Below are positions 61,346-64,000 of a DNA stretch of 64,000 bases, one piece after another. The notes under the pieces are model-generated. The model had not been told where the DNA came from, made no database searches, and saw only the letters and a list, made by a program, of their open reading frames with translations. Made by a program: the position numbers and the translations under genes. The stretch's first letter is position 1; the number at the start of each line of letters is the position of its first letter. The DNA is taken from assembly GCA_963711725.1 (NCBI GenBank), contig CAVQFO010000027.1, forward strand, positions 62,001-126,000. Reading direction: 5' to 3'. The stretch comes from CAVQFO01 sp963711725. GTDB taxonomy: Bacteria > Pseudomonadota > Gammaproteobacteria > Nitrococcales > Aquisalimonadaceae.

Positions 61346-61375
61346 ATAATACTGCATCGCAACAACTTGACTCAA
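61346..61375 (-). promoter_or_regulatory. Possible sigma-70 promoter of phaC copy 2
   Basis: On the minus strand, TTGAGT (61375-61370) and TATTAT (61351-61346) are 18 bases apart, about 185 bases before the ATG at 61161. The stretch is A/T-richer than its surroundings. Only 35 bases separate it from the divergent rsmJ start. Confidence 0.45.
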
Positions 61376-61410
61376 GACGACGACACCCAAGACGCTAACC
61401 AGTTAACAGT

Positions 61411-62211
61411 TTGAGCAAAAAAGAATTTCCAATTGGCGAACGCCCCACGATCCGCTGGGAGAGCCCGGAACACGAGGCCCGTGCCCACAATCTGGCGCAA
61501 AAGACCGGCCTGGAACCGGCGGTTTCACGCGTTCCGACGAACGGTCTGGAGCTGATGGTCGGCACCAGCGGCCTGGAACTCCGGGCCATTGGCCCTAACG
61601 CGCCCCGCAAAGGCCTGAAAGTGGACTTCCTGGAGCCGGGCCTGCTGCGCCGGGCCGTGCGTGCGGGCAATCGCACGGAAACCCTGGTTCGGGCGGTGGG
61701 CGCCCGCCACGGGCAGCGCCCGCGGATCCTGGATACCACTGCCGGCCTGGGCCGGGACGCGTTCATTCTCGCGGCCGCCGGCTGCGAGGTAACCATGACG
61801 GAGCGCAACCCGGTATTGGCCGCCATGCTGGAGGCGGCGCTGGAAGAGGCCCGACTGGATCGACGCACGAGCCGCGTCGCCGAGCGCCTGAAACTGGCGG
61901 CGATCGACGCTCGTAAAATGGAAACCGACGCCGACGTGATCTACCTCGACCCCATGTTTCCCGCCCGGGACAAAAGCGCGGCGGTGAAGAAGGAAATGCA
62001 GCTGCTGCAACGCTTGCTGGGACCGACCGAGGATGGCGTGGCGTTGCTGGAGTGGGCGTTGGAAAACGCCGGCGAACGAGTGGTGGTGAAACGGCCGAGG
62101 CATGCTCAGCCACTGGGCGGGCGGGCGCCCGACATGTCGTACGAAGGCAGCAGTACGCGGTTTGATGCGTATATGATCGGCGCTCGCTCAGCGCGCGACC
62201 CCACCGCTTAA
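61411..62211 (+). CDS. rsmJ: 16S rRNA m2G1516 methyltransferase (RsmJ-like)
   Basis: Methylates a guanosine in helix 45 of 16S rRNA. It has 266 residues. Family segments are LELRAIGPNAPRKGLKVDFLEPGLLRRAVRAGNR..., the SAM loop ILDTTAGLGRDAFILAAAGCEVTMTERNPVLAAMLEAAL, the catalytic-site LDPMFPARDKSAAVKKEMQLLQRLLG and VVVKRPRHAQPLGGRAPDMSYEGSSTRFDAYM. The start is a TTG at 61411 without a good ribosome site, but no ATG or GTG lies before the conserved part. A near-leaderless transcript is possible. Confidence 0.87.
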   Translation: MSKKEFPIGERPTIRWESPEHEARAHNLAQKTGLEPAVSRVPTNGLELMVGTSGLELRAIGPNAPRKGLKVDFLEPGLLRRAVRAGNRTETLVRAVGARHGQRPRILDTTAGLGRDAFILAAAGCEVTMTERNPVLAAMLEAALEEARLDRRTSRVAERLKLAAIDARKMETDADVIYLDPMFPARDKSAAVKKEMQLLQRLLGPTEDGVALLEWALENAGERVVVKRPRHAQPLGGRAPDMSYEGSSTRFDAYMIGARSARDPTA

Positions 62212-62214
62212 GGC

Positions 62215-62284
62215 GTTCGCGGCGATGAGCGCCGCTCCTACAGAACCGAGAGCGATTGCAGGAGCGGCGCTCACCGCCGCGAAT
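62215..62284. repeat. REP-like inverted pair
   Basis: GTTCGCGGCGATGAGCGCCG...TCCTAC at 62215 is mirrored by GCAGGAGCGGCGCTCACCGC...CGAAT to 62284. It lies between the converging rsmJ and DUF4340 genes, two to four bases from each stop. Confidence 0.85.
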
Positions 62285-62285
62285 C

Positions 62286-63362
62286 TCAGCTACCAGGCGC
62301 CTTGGTCAGCTTGTCCAGCGACACCTCGAAGCGCCCCGCCACGTAGTTGGGCATTGTAAAGACCCGTCCGTTGATACGCGTGGCGAGCTTTTCGGCTTCC
62401 TTGCGGCTCTTTTCCAGGGCCGCTTCGCGCTTCTTGCCCTTGAGATCGCCGGCATCGAGAAACCGATTGGCCAGTTTGGGATCGAAGCGGACGTTCCATT
62501 CGGTGACGGAAACGCCCTTGTTCTGCTTCGCCACCTTCAGGTCCACGACCCAACCGCTGAAGGTCTCGTAGCGAAGACGATCGGCGTCGGCCAGCTCTTC
62601 CTTGGCCTTGCCCGGGTCCTCCTCGTCGCTGAAACGCAGGTTCGCCAGGGAACGGCCCAGAGGATTCGCCGCGGCCTCGCGACCCAGCTTCTTGCCCTTG
62701 GGCTCCACCAGTTTGTACGTTCCGTCGGCCGGGGAGGCCTTCTCTATGGCGAATGACGGCCCCTTGTGGGGCGTAACCTCCACCCGATAGACCTGATCGG
62801 GGCCGATATCCACCAGATCCCGGTTCAACCAATGAGCCGCGTCCAGCGGGACCTCCGGCATGGGATGGGCGAGCCAGCTCCGTTGGGCGCCCGGCTTGCG
62901 CACGTAGCGGCCCCGGTCCCGGGCCTTGTTACCGACGATCACCGCGTCCAGGGTCTTGCCGTCCGCGTTCTTGAGTTCCAGCAGAACACCCGGAGCGTCG
63001 GGCCGGGAGACGTCCTGCACGCCCAGGTAGTGGTAATTGTCCTGCTTGGTGGTCTCCGGCTCCACGAGCTTGGCGTCGGACAAGCCCAGCAGAAGGCTCC
63101 TGAGATTGCCGATATCCGCCGGGTAGTCACCGCGTTCAGCCACGGTCCAGTCGTCCTGGGCCCGTTGCAGGGTCACGGTGTGACCACCGTTGCCGGTGAG
63201 CTTGACGGTGGCCACGGCATTGAGCTTGTCACCCAGCCCGGGGAACAGGGCGGGGTTGGCCTCCGCACCGGTCTCCGGCTGTTGGGAATACCAGGTCGCC
63301 ACCGCGGCGGCGCACACCAGCACCGTCACCGCCACCAGGATCGTCAGCACGCGTTTATTCAC
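62286..63362 (-). CDS. DUF4340 domain protein
   Basis: A 358-residue protein. It has an N-terminal signal anchor (VLTILVAVTVLVCAAAVATWYSQQ), then DUF4340-type repeats: VATVKLTGNGGHTVTLQRAQDDWTVAERGDYPADIGNLRSLLLGLSDAKLVEPETT, DAVIVGNKARDRGRYVRKPGAQRSWLA, a highly charged region about 220-310 and RVFTMPNYVAGRFEVSLDKLTKA. This family is encoded beside Gldg-type ABC accessory proteins, as here, where it overlaps the upstream gene by eight bases. It probably belongs to an export or surface-assembly ABC system. Function unproven. Confidence 0.88.
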   Translation of the reverse strand: MNKRVLTILVAVTVLVCAAAVATWYSQQPETGAEANPALFPGLGDKLNAVATVKLTGNGGHTVTLQRAQDDWTVAERGDYPADIGNLRSLLLGLSDAKLVEPETTKQDNYHYLGVQDVSRPDAPGVLLELKNADGKTLDAVIVGNKARDRGRYVRKPGAQRSWLAHPMPEVPLDAAHWLNRDLVDIGPDQVYRVEVTPHKGPSFAIEKASPADGTYKLVEPKGKKLGREAAANPLGRSLANLRFSDEEDPGKAKEELADADRLRYETFSGWVVDLKVAKQNKGVSVTEWNVRFDPKLANRFLDAGDLKGKKREAALEKSRKEAEKLATRINGRVFTMPNYVAGRFEVSLDKLTKAPGS

Positions 63363-64000
63363 GATGCGCCTCCCATGCCTCCTTCCGGCGCCGATAGCGC
63401 AGGAATGCCACCAACAGCCCGAACAGGGCCACCACCAACGGCACCAGACCGATATTGATGACCTTCAGCCACGTGCCCAGGGATTCGATATCCTGGTTCA
63501 GCTGATGGCGCACGTGCCGCAATTCCTTGCGGATTCGGATCTTGTCCGCCTGGAACTTCTGCAGGGCTTGGCGCTGGTCGGCGCTCAGCACCACGGTGGC
63601 ACCGTCCTGGCTGGTCTTGAGCTGGGAGAGTTTGCGTTCGGTGGCGTGAAGCTGATGCTCCAGCTCCTGCTCCTTGGCCTGGAAACGCTGCTGCGCAGCC
63701 TGCTTGAGTGCCTGCACCCGCTTGAAGGGGCGGCTGTACACGGCGCGGCTGCGGATACCGATCAACGCACTGTTGCCGGCCAGGTTGTCCAGGCCATTGG
63801 TAAGCAGATCGCCGTTGCCGGCGAAGGGCCGGACCATCATCCGCTGCATGAATCGCTGGGTCTGGGCCCAGAAGTTGTCCTGCAGCATGTCGGCGTCGGC
63901 CGCCACAATGACGTTGGCGGGTTTCTCGCCCTGCTTCAGGAAGCCCTTGCCGTCCACGCCTTTGGGCGGGCCGTCCGGGAAGGCCGAGGGCAGCTTGCCG
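63355..64000 (-). CDS. Gldg-family ABC-transport accessory protein, C-terminal part
   Basis: The gene runs off the window; no start is inside, and the frame is open to base 64000. The visible ~214 residues begin ...KLPSAFPDGPPKGVDGKGFLKQGEKPANVIVAADADMLQDNFW, a segment typical of Gldg/ABC-type 'uncharacterised transport' proteins. A coiled coil follows (ALKQAAQQRFQAKEQELEHQLHATERKLSQL ... RKELRHVRHQLNQDIESLG), then a C-terminal membrane helix (VINIGLVPLVVALFGLLVAFLRYRRRK). It overlaps DUF4340 by eight bases. ABC permease and ATPase genes are expected just beyond the window. Confidence 0.85.
   Translation of the reverse strand, partial: GKLPSAFPDGPPKGVDGKGFLKQGEKPANVIVAADADMLQDNFWAQTQRFMQRMMVRPFAGNGDLLTNGLDNLAGNSALIGIRSRAVYSRPFKRVQALKQAAQQRFQAKEQELEHQLHATERKLSQLKTSQDGATVVLSADQRQALQKFQADKIRIRKELRHVRHQLNQDIESLGTWLKVINIGLVPLVVALFGLLVAFLRYRRRKEAWEAHRE

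Overview
The window is about 64 kb of GC-rich chromosome, densely packed with short gene overlaps. It looks like a gammaproteobacterium. Supporting evidence is the gene neighbourhoods (rho next to trxA, nudE divergent from yrfG, ybbA-ybbP next to tesA, purE-purK, a complete gspC-N operon) and the protein types. Storage polyester synthesis plus a group 3b-type NAD(P)-linked [NiFe]-hydrogenase behind a perfect FNR-type site suggests a metabolically flexible organism that meets low oxygen, possibly of the Chromatiales/Ectothiorhodospiraceae kind. The exact lineage cannot be fixed from this window. No rRNA, tRNA, CRISPR array, prophage or classical transposase was seen.

Layout. 1-4.1 kb: end of an O-methyltransferase, a Sel1 lipoprotein, then a minus-strand ygiM-like/argE/argA arginine operon. 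4.5-8.6 kb: an RlmI-like methyltransferase, lgt-thyA, a GxxExxY nuclease-like gene boxed by inverted repeats, and folA. 8.9-13.6 kb: a frameshifted porin, a lipoprotein, rho and trxA. 14.2-26.4 kb: the type II secretion operon gspC to gspN, interrupted by two structured palindromes. 26.6-33.6 kb: yrfG, nudE, cysQ, a two-component system, asparagine synthetase and a PEBP-family protein. 34.2-39.8 kb: a DUF2007 protein and the hydrogenase operon hydB-CNB-hydG-hydD-hydA-protease. 40-46 kb: ackA, a MaoC-Pta fusion, fabI, phaC and a phaJ-like hydratase. 45.8-49.6 kb: ybbP, ybbA and tesA. 49.9-56.4 kb: rdgC, purK-purE, an alpha/beta hydrolase, a secreted unknown and dxs. 56.4-64 kb: a small FlgE-like protein, an HDOD protein, a frameshifted spermidine-synthase-like gene, DUF2835 and TfoX-like proteins, a second phaC, rsmJ, and the start of a Gldg/DUF4340 ABC-accessory pair.

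The most unusual content is the repeat population. Four copies of one structured palindrome family (690-966, 4383-4575, 20628-20792, 23510-23780) share a short core, roughly GGYGTTGCRC-N-GCTTG ... GCGCCTW. Each copy has its own private inverted arms and stems, so pairing is conserved while sequence is not. Each copy also touches a coding sequence, supplying a stop codon (argA, gspK) or the start region (rlmI-like, gspH). Separately, ACAGAG-type repeats occur as inverted pairs, and one pair brackets the GxxExxY gene, which suggests an autonomous unit with non-autonomous relatives. REP-like repeats (GTAGGAGCGG...CCGCGAA) and GTAGGT...ACCTAC repeats nest around these others.

Metabolically, acetyl-CoA can pass to acetyl phosphate and acetate (Pta/AckA) or, through hydratase and reductase activities, toward polyhydroxyalkanoate (two PhaC). 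The neighbouring NAD(P)-linked hydrogenase could dispose of or supply reductant; this connection is inferred from adjacency. Five genes carry seven apparent one-base indels (GxxExxY 3' end, porin x2, gspD, nudE, spermidine-synthase-like x2). The number and type make assembly errors at least as likely as real gene decay.
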